Shown here piece after piece: positions 1-9,216 of a stretch of 64,000 nucleotides of DNA. The notes below the pieces were generated by a model. The model was not told the origin of the DNA, did no database searches, and saw only the letters and a program-made list of their open reading frames with translations. The DNA comes from Parabacteroides goldsteinii DSM 19448 = WAL 12034 (GTDB taxonomy: Bacteria > Bacteroidota > Bacteroidia > Bacteroidales > Tannerellaceae), in the NCBI RefSeq assembly GCF_000969835.1, contig NZ_KQ033913.1:2041480-2105479 (forward strand), in the 5' to 3' direction. The translations under genes and the position numbers were made by a program. Positions within the stretch are counted from its first letter, which is position 1. Each line of letters starts with the position of its first letter.

Positions 1-1128
1 CCTTATACTCACAAGCCTCTTTCAGTACATGCCATACCGATTTCAGGATCGAGTGTCCTACTGCTACTAAAGCCCTCTTTTTCCCTCGACGGGCGGCTAA
101 ACGGTGATAACGTGCACTGTAAAAGGTGTTCTTGGTACGGGTGGCTGCCCACGCAGCCTCCGTGATTACGGCTTTCAACTGTTTGTTGCCATGGGTGGTT
201 CTACCACTTTTTTTTTACCTGCGCTCTCGTTATTGCCAGGACAGACACCGGCCCACGAAGCCAGGTGCTTTTCGGTTGGAAAGGCTTCCATATCCACACC
301 TATCTCTGCTATCAGATCTTCAACCGTTTTCCGGCTAAGTCCGGGGATCTTCTGCAAGAGTTCCATCACATTCTCATAAGGAGATAAAACCTCTTTTATA
401 CGGCAGGTAAGGTCAGCTATGATGGCTTTCGTCTGTTCCATATCTTTACGGATGGTCTGCAACATATAGATGTGATGCGGTTCTATAAAGCCTTCACAAG
501 CCTGATAAAGAAGTTCCGGACTGGCTTCAAGTTTTTTATGATAGATGCAAGTTATGTCATCCATTGTTACATGACCCTTATCGATCAACATATCTATCAG
601 CTTGTTCGCCACGACTCCGTCCAGGCTGCACACCACGCTGGAAAGTTTGATGTTACAATCTTCCAGGATACGAACAATACGGTTTTTCTCAGAAGATACA
701 TGCTGGATCAACTTGTTACGGTAACGGGTTAAATCACGAAGCTCACGTTGTTCACGCTCCGGGATATAACTCGGTTTCAACAAACCTGCTAAAAGCAGTT
801 TGCAAATCCAGCCACTATCCTTTTTATCCGTTTTGTGCCCGGGAACATACTTGATGTGCCGTGCGTTCACGATCCAGACTTTCATATCAGGACATTCAAG
901 AATCTTATAAACCGGCTTCCGGTAAACACCGGTACTTTCCATGGCTACATGCGTAATGCCACTGGATAATAACCATTCTTTTAATTCTGTCAAAGAACTA
1001 CTGAAGGTCTTGTAACTGCGGGTTTCAGTTTTGAGACCTTCGCCACTTATCGTAGCAACTACCATGTCCTTGTGGACATCTATTCCACAACCCCGGAGGA
1101 TGACTTGTTCAAAAGGTACTGTTTTCAT
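1..1128 (-). pseudogene. IS110-family transposase, frameshifted and cut by the window edge
   Basis: This is a DEDD/serine transposase of the IS110 family. The N-terminal RuvC-like part shows GIDVHKD (first Asp), MESTGVY (Glu) and KTDKKD (Asp pair). The C-terminal part shows the IPGLS helix-hairpin and LASWAGVCPGNNESAGK, which carries the presumed catalytic Ser. The open frame stops at 175, shortly after this motif. The expected continuation (SGRTTHGNKQLKAVITEAAW and onward) is present in the -1 frame and stays open to base 1. The switch point is a run of nine A on the coding strand (T at 208-216). One more A, or a -1 ribosomal slip on the run, would restore the full protein. I call it a pseudogene because IS110 members are not known to need frameshifting; a sequencing error is possible. 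Only about 100 bp separates its start from the next gene, so any long non-coding end, including a bridge-RNA region, must lie mainly off the window. Confidence 0.88.
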
Positions 1129-1229
1129 TGCATTCGTTTTTTCGAGTGAATGACACTAAAGTAAACAATACCCCCCTATTTACATTCTCTTGGACGAAAT
1201 TTATTTCATGGATGTTTCATGATATGATA

Positions 1230-2789
1230 TTATTGATGGTTTATTTTCAATGGTGCATCCGAATAAACAATCGCTTCACCGAAATTGACTGATGCATCCG
1301 GATGGGGATTCAGCCATTTAAAAGTGACGGTGTGCTGTTTTTCAGGCAACTGATATTTCCAGAACAATTCATGGCGGCGGGTAATATATGAAGCGGGTAA
1401 ATTGGCTGTTTCCACTAATTCCCCATCTATGTACATTTCCACACGGGCAACATACTCGTTATCCCTGGCCTGCACATTCCCTTTAAAGACAATGCCTGTC
1501 CCTTCAAATGTAACGTCACCCACTTTTGCCACTTGTTTATTAACACCTATACGGTCTACCGGATATAATCCTTCGAAAGCCTTCTCCAATCTTACCGGAA
1601 CAGGTTGCTGGCAGGAAATAAAGACATTATCTCCTTCTATCTTCCCTCCATTCCGTTCTACGACCTGCAAAGCCTGGTTAAAACTCATCCGGTAGGTCTT
1701 ATTCAGAGAGATCGTAGTATAGGCAAAGTCCATATCCTCCACTTCTCTCAGGTTTTTCAACCAATATTCAGGAATCTTGCTGTACCCTAAAACTGTCCCT
1801 AAAATTCCAGCGGCCGAAGCCGGATTACAATCGGAATCCTGCCCGCAACGGGTGGCAATATCCATCGTTTTATAAAAATCACCTTCACCATACAACAAAC
1901 CGATCAGGATATAAGCACTGTTAATTACAGCATCGATATTGAACGGGACAAAAACGCCATCCGGGCAACCGATATCTTCGCTCCATTTCTTTTCGCATTC
2001 AAACCAGGTATGTTTCCAATCATACGGAAACTCTTTATGCCAGCGGATCACATCGTTCATACATTGATAATAACGGCTTTCTTCCGGAATCGTTTTAAGG
2101 GCTTCGGAAACTATAAACGCTATATCATCCGAAACAAATGCGAGTGAATACATGGCTCCCACATAAACGCCACCATACCAACCGTCGCCATAATTCATGA
2201 TATGCCCGATCTTATCCGATATCTCCGAAGCTGTATTCGGCATCCCCGGCGACATCAAACCGGCATAATCTGCTTCGATCTGATAATCCAGGTCATCTGC
2301 ATGCGGATTGTTCAGCCAATGGCCGGAAGCGGGAGGCATGATACCTTGCAGGATATTATAGCGTGCAGCCTGATTGGCATGCCATAGCGTATATCCGGCA
2401 TTCGCAAATGCCATCGCAAAAGAATCGACAGGTGCATCCAAGCCCAGACGGTCGAAGACATCAACAAAAGTAAGGTCCATATAAACATCGTCATATAATC
2501 CCGGAACATTCTCATACCACCATTTTATATACCCGTCCGGCCAGACAATAGGAACATAATCCTGAATCATCGTCCCGTTATAACGAAACTCCGTCGGCCC
2601 TCCGTATGTACAACCAATCGTTTGTCCGGCCCAGCCTCCTTTGATCTTATCCATCAATTTGTCTTTGCTGATCGATATTTCCGATGGTAAAACAACTTGC
2701 TTTCCTGTTGTCGACGCTCGTTCGGAACAAGCCGTAGAAGCCAACAGGAGAAAACAACCTGATAAAACAGGAATAATTAGATTTTTCAT
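1230..2789 (-). CDS. ADP-ribosylglycohydrolase family lipoprotein
   Basis: The 519-residue protein belongs to the ADP-ribosylglycohydrolase (DraG/ARH) fold family. Visible signatures are the N-terminal KIKGGWAGQTIGCTYGG, the acidic DDVYMDLTFVDVF segment matching the first metal-binding motif, and GQDSDCNPASAAGILG, which matches the GxDxDTxxxxxG metal motif. A signal peptide with lipobox STAC places Cys21 as the lipidation site, so the enzyme is probably periplasmic or surface attached. About 120 C-terminal residues look like a beta-rich accessory domain. I start at the ATG at 2789: upstream in-frame starts would overlap the ribokinase gene and hide the signal peptide. It follows the ribokinase by 19 bp and should share its transcript. 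The natural substrate is unknown; ADP-ribose conjugates or another N-glycoside are both possible. Confidence 0.85.
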   Translation of the reverse strand: MKNLIIPVLSGCFLLLASTACSERASTTGKQVVLPSEISISKDKLMDKIKGGWAGQTIGCTYGGPTEFRYNGTMIQDYVPIVWPDGYIKWWYENVPGLYDDVYMDLTFVDVFDRLGLDAPVDSFAMAFANAGYTLWHANQAARYNILQGIMPPASGHWLNNPHADDLDYQIEADYAGLMSPGMPNTASEISDKIGHIMNYGDGWYGGVYVGAMYSLAFVSDDIAFIVSEALKTIPEESRYYQCMNDVIRWHKEFPYDWKHTWFECEKKWSEDIGCPDGVFVPFNIDAVINSAYILIGLLYGEGDFYKTMDIATRCGQDSDCNPASAAGILGTVLGYSKIPEYWLKNLREVEDMDFAYTTISLNKTYRMSFNQALQVVERNGGKIEGDNVFISCQQPVPVRLEKAFEGLYPVDRIGVNKQVAKVGDVTFEGTGIVFKGNVQARDNEYVARVEMYIDGELVETANLPASYITRRHELFWKYQLPEKQHTVTFKWLNPHPDASVNFGEAIVYSDAPLKINHQ

Positions 2790-2808
2790 AATATACAGAT
2801 TATAGTTG

Positions 2809-3738
2809 TTATTCAAATATATCGACTTCACTCCTGTAAGGGACGGACGATTGTGCCCCGACCCGTGTGACGGAAATAGCGGAAGCTTTACAGGCAAACC
2901 GGACAGCCTCGATCTGGTTCCGCCCTTCCGATAAAGCAACAGCCAAGGCGCCATTAAAGACATCACCTGCTGCCGTCGTATCCACAGCCTCTACTTTGAA
3001 AGCAGGGATAAACTCCACTCCTTCGTCGCAATAGACCAGCGCCCCTTTTGAACCCAGCGTAATGATGACATTCTGCACGCCCATTTCAGAAAGAACACGT
3101 GCTGCCTTAACCGCCGACTCCTGCCCGGTTATTTTAACTCCGGAAATCATTTCCGCCTCTGTTTCGTTAGGCGTAATCATATAAAGATGTTTTAATAACG
3201 ACGGAGATAACGGTTGTGCCGGAGCCGGATTCAATATCACCTTTTTATTCTTATAATATGCGATCTCTGCAACATATTCTACAGTCTCCATCGGTATCTC
3301 TAACTGCATCAAAACAATATCTGCCAGATCGACAGCCTCTTCCGCTTTTGCCAGATCCGAAGGTAATAAATTGGCATTTGCACCGGAAGCCACCACTATA
3401 CAATTTTCGGCCTGCTCATCTACTGTTATCAGAGCTACGCCGGAAGGATACTCCGAGTCTGAAAAGATATAGGAAGTATTAATCCCCTCCTCTTCGAAAA
3501 GTTGCTGAGACTGATGTCCGAAAATATCACTGCCTGTCTTACATATAAAAGTTACAGATGCTCCCAAACGGGCAATAGTGACCGCCTGATTTGCACCTTT
3601 TCCTCCGGGATTCATAAAGAAAGTTCCTCCCAGAATGGTTTCCCCCGGACGGGGAAGATGTCCGGCCTTGATTACCATGTCGGTGTTGCTACTGCCCACC
3701 ACCAGGATATTATGCCGCCTTAATTGTTCTGTATCCAT
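2809..3738 (-). CDS. rbsK: Ribokinase (PfkB family)
   Basis: The 309-residue protein is a PfkB-family sugar kinase most like ribokinase, which phosphorylates D-ribose to ribose 5-phosphate with ATP. The N-terminal substrate motif GGKGANQAVTIARLGA (about residues 46-61) and the C-terminal nucleotide/catalytic motif DTTAAGDVFNGAL with the base Asp are both present. Length fits the family. It is the first gene of a two-gene operon with the ADP-ribosylglycohydrolase lipoprotein, which suggests ribose released from ADP-ribose-type compounds or nucleosides is the substrate. A good -7 promoter box lies 36 bp upstream. No ribose transporter is adjacent. Confidence 0.9.
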   Translation of the reverse strand: MDTEQLRRHNILVVGSSNTDMVIKAGHLPRPGETILGGTFFMNPGGKGANQAVTIARLGASVTFICKTGSDIFGHQSQQLFEEEGINTSYIFSDSEYPSGVALITVDEQAENCIVVASGANANLLPSDLAKAEEAVDLADIVLMQLEIPMETVEYVAEIAYYKNKKVILNPAPAQPLSPSLLKHLYMITPNETEAEMISGVKITGQESAVKAARVLSEMGVQNVIITLGSKGALVYCDEGVEFIPAFKVEAVDTTAAGDVFNGALAVALSEGRNQIEAVRFACKASAISVTRVGAQSSVPYRSEVDIFE

Positions 3739-3773
3739 ATCTATACGAATTTAAAGTCTGCAATGAAGCGATA

Positions 3774-3781
3774 CAAATATA
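3774..3781 (-). promoter_or_regulatory. Bacteroidales-type -7 promoter box for the ribokinase operon
   Basis: On the minus strand this reads TATATTTG, an exact match to the TAnnTTTG box of the Bacteroidales primary sigma factor. It lies 36 bp before the ribokinase ATG, so transcription should begin about 28 nt upstream of the gene. I see no clear TTTG -33 box. Confidence 0.6.
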
Positions 3782-3905
3782 GCTCTATATTCTCTACTAT
3801 TCCATAAATAATTTATCCATACAGATAATCCCAAATAAAAAAAAATTCTAAATTCGTGCACTGATGTTACCTCAAAAACACTTTATAAATAAATCCGTTA
3901 CTGAC

Positions 3906-5435
3906 ATGAAATACACGAATCCTGATCATCTCATACAGCTTATACAGTCTCTGACAAAGGCAGAAAAAAGATACTTCCGTTTATATGCCAATTTGCAAAG
4001 TGGTGAAAAGAACTATCTTTTCCTGTTCGACCTGATCAATAAAGGGATTCCTTCCGACGAAGTTTACAGGCTCTATTGCCAGGAGGAAAACAAGAACAAT
4101 TTCGATATGGCAGCCAAGCATCTTTACCGGGTGATTATGGATTGCCTGGTACATTTACGGAAGAAAGAAGATGTACAGGCAACTATTTTCAACTATATAA
4201 CAAAAGCAGACATTCTGTTCGAAAGAGAACTGTTTGAAGAAGCCTTCAATCAACTGAATAAAGCCCAAAAACTTGCAGCGACCTATGAAAACGATCCGCT
4301 CCTCCTTCTGATACGCCGGACTGAACTTAAATATCTCAGTTCACTCGGCTTCAATGAAATATCTGAACGGGAACTGGTCAATAAACAGATGAAGATCAAT
4401 GACATCATGAAATATTCAAGAAATATCAATCTTCACCTGCAACTATATGATATTTTAAAACATCGGATTGCCAATAAAGGATATATACGCTCCGAGAAAC
4501 AAAAAGACAACCTGAATGACCTGGTTTTAAGCGAACTGAATCTGATAGCCAATAATTCCTACAAAGGATTTGAAGCCAGAAAACTACATCTCCTGTTTCA
4601 GGCCACTTATTATCTGAATACAGGTAACTATAAATCAGCCATCCGTTTTTATCAGGAACTTATTACTCTTTTCGAATCGAATCAGCACCTGATCCTGAAT
4701 CCTCCGATTTACTATTTGAGTGCCCTAAAAGGCATTCTCGATAGTCTTCATCTGGCAGGACTGTACCAGGAAATGCCTTTTTTCATAGACCGCCTGAGAA
4801 AAATGCAGCAGGGCGACTACGCAACAGAATTTCTTTTGGAAATAAATGCTTCCATCTATCAATATGAGCAAGTTAGTTATATAAATACAGGCAAGTTCGA
4901 AATTGCCTTGGAACTATCCGGCAACTATGAAGATCATTTGTTTAAAAAGATCGGCCTGCTCAGGTTGGAAACACAACTAAAACTGTATTTGAATACTGCC
5001 ATTCTTTATCTGTGCCTGGAAGAACCGGAGAGAGCACACAAAAGCATGAAGAAAATATTCAGCTCCGGCAAACTATTTCATACATTGCCTTCATATAAAA
5101 CGGCCCGGTTGATAAATCTGCTGATACTGGCTGAACTGGGGGATTACAGCTTTTTCGAAAATGAAATCAACTCCATCAAGCGTAATATTCATTATGAAAA
5201 ACATATATACCGTACAGAAAAGCTACTGTTCCGTTTTGTCATGTCCTATCCATTGCCGTCTTATCAGAAAGCGCAAAACAAACTGTGGATGCAATTTCAA
5301 AAAGAAATAGTAAAAATCAGGGAAGACAAATATGAAAAGCAACTGCTTAAAACATTCGATATACTTTCATGGATAGAAAGTAAACTGACAAACAGACCTT
5401 TCGCCGAAATATTAAAAGAAAACTATATCGGATAA
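3906..5435 (+). CDS. Uncharacterised helical-repeat protein
   Basis: I do not recognise this 509-residue protein by function. It has no signal peptide and no membrane segment. It is strongly alpha-helical, with repeated paired-helix stretches of TPR-like character, for example around FNQLNKAQKLAATYENDPLLLL and the region near GNYKSAIRFYQELITLFES. The N-terminus (NPDHLIQLIQSLTKAEKRYF) is well formed, so I choose the ATG at 3906 instead of an earlier ATG at 3864. It stands alone on the plus strand, divergent from the ribokinase operon and followed 86 bp later by the ABC exporter genes. A scaffold or regulatory role would suit the fold, but nothing in the sequence proves it. Confidence 0.7.
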   Translation: MKYTNPDHLIQLIQSLTKAEKRYFRLYANLQSGEKNYLFLFDLINKGIPSDEVYRLYCQEENKNNFDMAAKHLYRVIMDCLVHLRKKEDVQATIFNYITKADILFERELFEEAFNQLNKAQKLAATYENDPLLLLIRRTELKYLSSLGFNEISERELVNKQMKINDIMKYSRNINLHLQLYDILKHRIANKGYIRSEKQKDNLNDLVLSELNLIANNSYKGFEARKLHLLFQATYYLNTGNYKSAIRFYQELITLFESNQHLILNPPIYYLSALKGILDSLHLAGLYQEMPFFIDRLRKMQQGDYATEFLLEINASIYQYEQVSYINTGKFEIALELSGNYEDHLFKKIGLLRLETQLKLYLNTAILYLCLEEPERAHKSMKKIFSSGKLFHTLPSYKTARLINLLILAELGDYSFFENEINSIKRNIHYEKHIYRTEKLLFRFVMSYPLPSYQKAQNKLWMQFQKEIVKIREDKYEKQLLKTFDILSWIESKLTNRPFAEILKENYIG

Positions 5436-5504
5436 CCAAAAAGCCTCACCGGGTAAGCAGAAGTGTATTTAACACATCGAACAACTCTTTTCCCAATTAT
5501 GTTC

Positions 5505-5512
5505 TATCTTTG
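5505..5512 (+). promoter_or_regulatory. -7 promoter box immediately before the ABC exporter
   Basis: TATCTTTG matches TAnnTTTG exactly and ends only 9 bp before the ATG at 5522. Transcription would start about 3 nt before that codon, giving an almost leaderless message, unless translation begins further in. Confidence 0.55.
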
Positions 5513-5521
5513 CAGAACGAC

Positions 5522-7246
5522 ATGGAGAAATATTGGCAAATACTCAAACAATATAAAGGAGGACTGGCAGTCAGTCCGCTGCTTGTACTGATAACTGTAC
5601 TGTGTGAAACTGTTCAGCCGATGTTTATGGCTGAGATTATCGACAACGGGGTTATGCCTCGTGACCTTTCGGTTATTACACGGGTCGGTACCTTTATGAT
5701 TTTGATTTCGTTGGCGGGATTATTCGTTAATATCATTAATGTGTATGTGTCTTCCCGCATCGGTATCGGCTTCGGAACCGACTTGCGGACCAGGCTTTTC
5801 GACAAGATACAACAACTGTCCTTTTTCGATATAGATAAATTCAGTTCGGCTTCGCTGGTGACACGGTTGACAAGCGATATTTCCCGTATACAGCAAATTG
5901 TGCTGATGTCTATGCGGCTTCTGCTCCGTTCTCCCCTTATGTTGGCGATGGCTGTCTTTTTCGTTGTCAGGATTAACCGGGAGCTGGCTGTTGTACTGAT
6001 AGCCGCCATCCCCATTCTGGGCGGAAGCGTTTACCTGATACTTAGCAAAGGGTTTCCTTATTTCCTGAAAGTACAGCAGAAAGTGGACCAACTGAACGGA
6101 GTGGTCAGGGAGAATCTCATTAATATCCGTGTAGTCAAATCGTTCGTCCGGGAAGATTTCGAGACAAAGAAATTTACCAGGAGCAGCGAAGAGTTACGCG
6201 ATATGGTTATCCGGGCATCCAATATTGTCGTTTCCATATTTCCGGTCATGCAGCTGGTTATGAACTTATCCATCCTGGCTATCCTGTGGCTGGGCGGACA
6301 AAAAGTGATGTACGGCGAGTTGAAGGTCGGCGAACTGATTTCGTTCGTCAATTATCTGGCGCAGGTTTTGATGTCACTGATGATGCTTTCCATGATTATT
6401 ATGTCGTATGCCCGGGCCTCCGCCTCTTCCAAACGTATCCTGGAAGTACTGGATACGAAACCTTCTTTGACCAACACACAAGAAGGTTTGCAGGATAAAT
6501 ACCGGATAGAGAAAGGAGAAGTGACTTTCGACAATGTCGGTTTCCGCTATACCGGCGGGGAAAACGATGTCTTGCAACATATCAGTTTCCGGGCCAACCC
6601 GGGCGAAACAATTGCGCTGGTCGGTGCCACCGGTTCTGCCAAAAGCTCCCTGGTGCAACTGATACCGCGTTTATACGACGCCACTTCGGGAGAAATACGG
6701 ATCGACGGCATCCCGGTAAAAAACTATAACCTGGATGAACTGCATGCCCGCATCGGCATGGTTCTGCAAAAGAACGAACTGTTTACCGGTACCATTATCG
6801 ACAACCTGAGATGGGGAAAGCCGGACGCTTCGATGGAGGAAATCGAAGAAGCCGCCCGTGCCGCCGAAGCACACGATTTCATCTGCTCCTTCACCGAGGG
6901 TTACAATACGTTGCTGGGACGCGGAGGTATCAATGTCTCCGGCGGCCAGAAACAACGTATCTGCATTGCCCGTGCCTTGCTCCGTAAACCGAAAATCCTT
7001 ATCCTGGACGATAGCACCAGTGCCGTCGATACCGAAACGGAACTGAAAATACGGAACAACCTGAATGCCATGCTGCACGATACAACCGTATTCATCATCA
7101 CCCAGCGAATCAACACCATGCAGTCTGCCGACCGTGTCATCGTGTTGGAAGACGGCGAGATCAACGCTATCGGAACACCGGACGAACTAATCAAGCGTTC
7201 GACCGTCTATCAGGAAATCTATCATTCACAACAAGTATTGTTTTAA
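5522..7246 (+). CDS. ABC exporter half-transporter with degenerate ATP site
   Basis: This 574-residue half-transporter has a six-helix exporter membrane domain (about residues 15-310) followed by a nucleotide-binding domain. Several catalytic positions are altered. The Walker A is GATGSAKSS, with Ala373 where the last invariant Gly should be. The Walker B reads LILDDSTSA, with Asp497 in place of the catalytic Glu. The switch His is Gln528 in ITQRINT. The signature VSGGQ is normal. This is the pattern of the degenerate-site subunit in heterodimeric exporters such as BmrC/BmrD or TM287/TM288. The partner gene starts 3 bp downstream. I prefer the ATG at 5522 over a TTG at 5510. The substrate (drug, lipid or peptide) cannot be read from sequence. 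Confidence 0.92.
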   Translation: MEKYWQILKQYKGGLAVSPLLVLITVLCETVQPMFMAEIIDNGVMPRDLSVITRVGTFMILISLAGLFVNIINVYVSSRIGIGFGTDLRTRLFDKIQQLSFFDIDKFSSASLVTRLTSDISRIQQIVLMSMRLLLRSPLMLAMAVFFVVRINRELAVVLIAAIPILGGSVYLILSKGFPYFLKVQQKVDQLNGVVRENLINIRVVKSFVREDFETKKFTRSSEELRDMVIRASNIVVSIFPVMQLVMNLSILAILWLGGQKVMYGELKVGELISFVNYLAQVLMSLMMLSMIIMSYARASASSKRILEVLDTKPSLTNTQEGLQDKYRIEKGEVTFDNVGFRYTGGENDVLQHISFRANPGETIALVGATGSAKSSLVQLIPRLYDATSGEIRIDGIPVKNYNLDELHARIGMVLQKNELFTGTIIDNLRWGKPDASMEEIEEAARAAEAHDFICSFTEGYNTLLGRGGINVSGGQKQRICIARALLRKPKILILDDSTSAVDTETELKIRNNLNAMLHDTTVFIITQRINTMQSADRVIVLEDGEINAIGTPDELIKRSTVYQEIYHSQQVLF

Positions 7247-7249
7247 GTT

Positions 7250-9016
7250 ATGGCACACGGAGATCACTTGAAAGATAATGCAAAACCCAAAGAAGGACGA
7301 AAAACCTTCTGTCGGCTGATATCGTACCTGTCATGCGACCGGCGCTTGTTGTTCGTGATTGGCTTTCTGATTATTGTCAGCATCATAGCCAACCTGCTGG
7401 GCTCTTATATGTTACGGCCCATCATCAACGACTATATCATTCCGGGAGATTTCCACGGATTGATACGGATATTGATTATGCTGGCTGTCGTGTATCTGAC
7501 AGGGGTCGCAGCCGTGTATATCCAATATATATTATTGAACAAGATCGGCCAGCGAACAGTCACCCGGATGCGTTCCGACCTTTTTGAGAAGATGGAACAC
7601 CTGCCGGTCAAGTATTTCGATACCCATCAGCATGGCGACCTGATGAGCCGTTATACGAATGATATCGACAAGATCAGCGACGCCTTGACCGACAGCCTCT
7701 CCGATATGCTCTCCAGCGCTCTGACGCTGATTGGTATCTTCTGCCTGATGCTTTATATCAGTCCGGTCCTGACGCTTGTAACCCTGATTACTGTCCCGCT
7801 GATGTTCCTCAGCGCAAAAGAAATTGTAAAGCGAAGCCGCAAATATTTCAAAGCACAGCAGGAATCTATCGGTACACTGAACGGTTATATCGAAGAAATG
7901 ATAAGCGGACAAAAGGTCGTCAAAGTATTCGGCCATGAAAAGAAAGTAAATGCCGACTTTGAAGTGCAGAACAACGATCTGAAAGAGAAGTCGCAAAAGG
8001 CCCAGTTCTACTCCGGACTGATGATGCCCGTCATGCAGAACCTGAATACGCTGAATTATGTATTTATCACCATCGTCGGCGCCCTGCTCGCCATCTTCCG
8101 CGGATTCGATGTCGGCGGACTGGCCGCCTTCCTGCAATACTCCCGCCAGTTCGGGCGCCCGATCAACGAACTCGCCAGCCTCTACAACAGTATCCAGGCT
8201 GCTATAGCCGGTGCCGAACGTATCTTTGAAGTCATAGACGAAACACCCGAAGCGCCGGATACTTCCGACGCAATCGCATTACAGCATGTACAAGGCGACG
8301 TAGCCATGAAAGACGTTTATTTCGGATACAAACCGGAGAAAACGATTCTGAAAGGAATCTCCCTGCATGCAAGGGCCGGCTGCAAAATAGCCCTGGTCGG
8401 TGCCACCGGAGCCGGAAAAACAACTATCCTGAACATGTTCCCCCGCTTCTTCGATATCCGGTCGGGAGAAATCACGATAGACGGTCATCCCATCCGCCGG
8501 ATCAAACGAAACAACCTGCGTCAATCCATGGCAATCGTCCTCCAGGATACGCATCTCTTTACCGGAACCGTACGCGAAAATATCCGTTTCGGCCGTCTCG
8601 ATGCGACCGACGAAGAAGTCATTGCCGCTGCCAAACTAACGGCTGCCCATTCCTTTATCAAGCGCCTCCCCCAAGGCTATGACACGCTCCTTGAAAACGA
8701 CGGTGCCAACCTGAGCCAGGGACAGCGCCAGTTACTCAACATCGCCCGTGCCGCCATTGCCGACCCTCCCATCCTGCTACTGGATGAAGCGACCAGCAAT
8801 ATCGACACCCGCAGCGAAATCCTTATCCAGAAAGGTCTCGACCAACTGATGCAAGGACGTACGAGCCTCATCATCGCCCACCGTCTCTCAACAGTGAGAA
8901 ACGCCGACCTTATCCTCGTCCTCGAACATGGAAAGATTATCGAACAAGGCAGCCATCAGGAATTACTGGCACTGAAAGGGAAATATTACTCCCTCAACCA
9001 GGAACAGTTCGAATGA
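7250..9016 (+). CDS. ABC exporter half-transporter, catalytically intact partner
   Basis: This 588-residue half-transporter has the same architecture as the upstream subunit, a six-helix membrane domain followed by an ATPase domain. Here the Walker A (GATGAGKTT), Walker B with Glu (LLLLDEATS) and switch His (IIAHRLST) are all canonical. The signature is LSQGQ, slightly off LSGGQ. In a heterodimer this signature would face the degenerate Walker A/B of the upstream subunit, while the intact Walker A/B would face that subunit's normal VSGGQ. The pair would therefore have one active and one inactive ATP site. The 3-bp gap implies translational coupling. Confidence 0.93.
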   Translation: MAHGDHLKDNAKPKEGRKTFCRLISYLSCDRRLLFVIGFLIIVSIIANLLGSYMLRPIINDYIIPGDFHGLIRILIMLAVVYLTGVAAVYIQYILLNKIGQRTVTRMRSDLFEKMEHLPVKYFDTHQHGDLMSRYTNDIDKISDALTDSLSDMLSSALTLIGIFCLMLYISPVLTLVTLITVPLMFLSAKEIVKRSRKYFKAQQESIGTLNGYIEEMISGQKVVKVFGHEKKVNADFEVQNNDLKEKSQKAQFYSGLMMPVMQNLNTLNYVFITIVGALLAIFRGFDVGGLAAFLQYSRQFGRPINELASLYNSIQAAIAGAERIFEVIDETPEAPDTSDAIALQHVQGDVAMKDVYFGYKPEKTILKGISLHARAGCKIALVGATGAGKTTILNMFPRFFDIRSGEITIDGHPIRRIKRNNLRQSMAIVLQDTHLFTGTVRENIRFGRLDATDEEVIAAAKLTAAHSFIKRLPQGYDTLLENDGANLSQGQRQLLNIARAAIADPPILLLDEATSNIDTRSEILIQKGLDQLMQGRTSLIIAHRLSTVRNADLILVLEHGKIIEQGSHQELLALKGKYYSLNQEQFE

Positions 9017-9161
9017 GTACGACCCTCTCAGCAGGAAATGATACAACAAGGGCAACCTGACTGGGATTGCAAAACGTATTCTTCGCTTCCAGAAAGGTGG
9101 ATAATACACTCTTTTGACAGACAAAAAGCCGCTTTATGCTTTATAACATCTTTTCGCGCAT

Positions 9162-9181
9162 CCTACTTACAAAGAAGTAGG
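9162..9181. promoter_or_regulatory. Short perfect dyad upstream of the galactose operon
   Basis: CCTACTT, six bases, then AAGTAGG form a 7-bp perfect dyad that ends 35 bp before the galM start. Its position suits an operator for the operon, possibly for the Nudix-fold regulator encoded at the operon end. This is inference; no second copy was found in the window. Confidence 0.35.
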
Positions 9182-9216
9182 CTAATTTTACACGCAATTT
9201 TGATAACATTACATAC

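Noticed and set aside
1129..1229. Bridge-RNA region of the IS110 element
   Set aside because: Only about 100 bp is available here and I cannot recognise the bridge-RNA fold; the other end is off the window.
2790..2966. N-terminal extension of the ADP-ribosylglycohydrolase
   Set aside because: It would overlap the ribokinase gene and remove the signal peptide from the N-terminus; the ATG at 2789 is clearly better.
7532..8137. Minus-strand frame of 201 codons opposite the second ABC subunit
   Set aside because: Shadow of a well-supported gene; composition reflects the complementary codons only.
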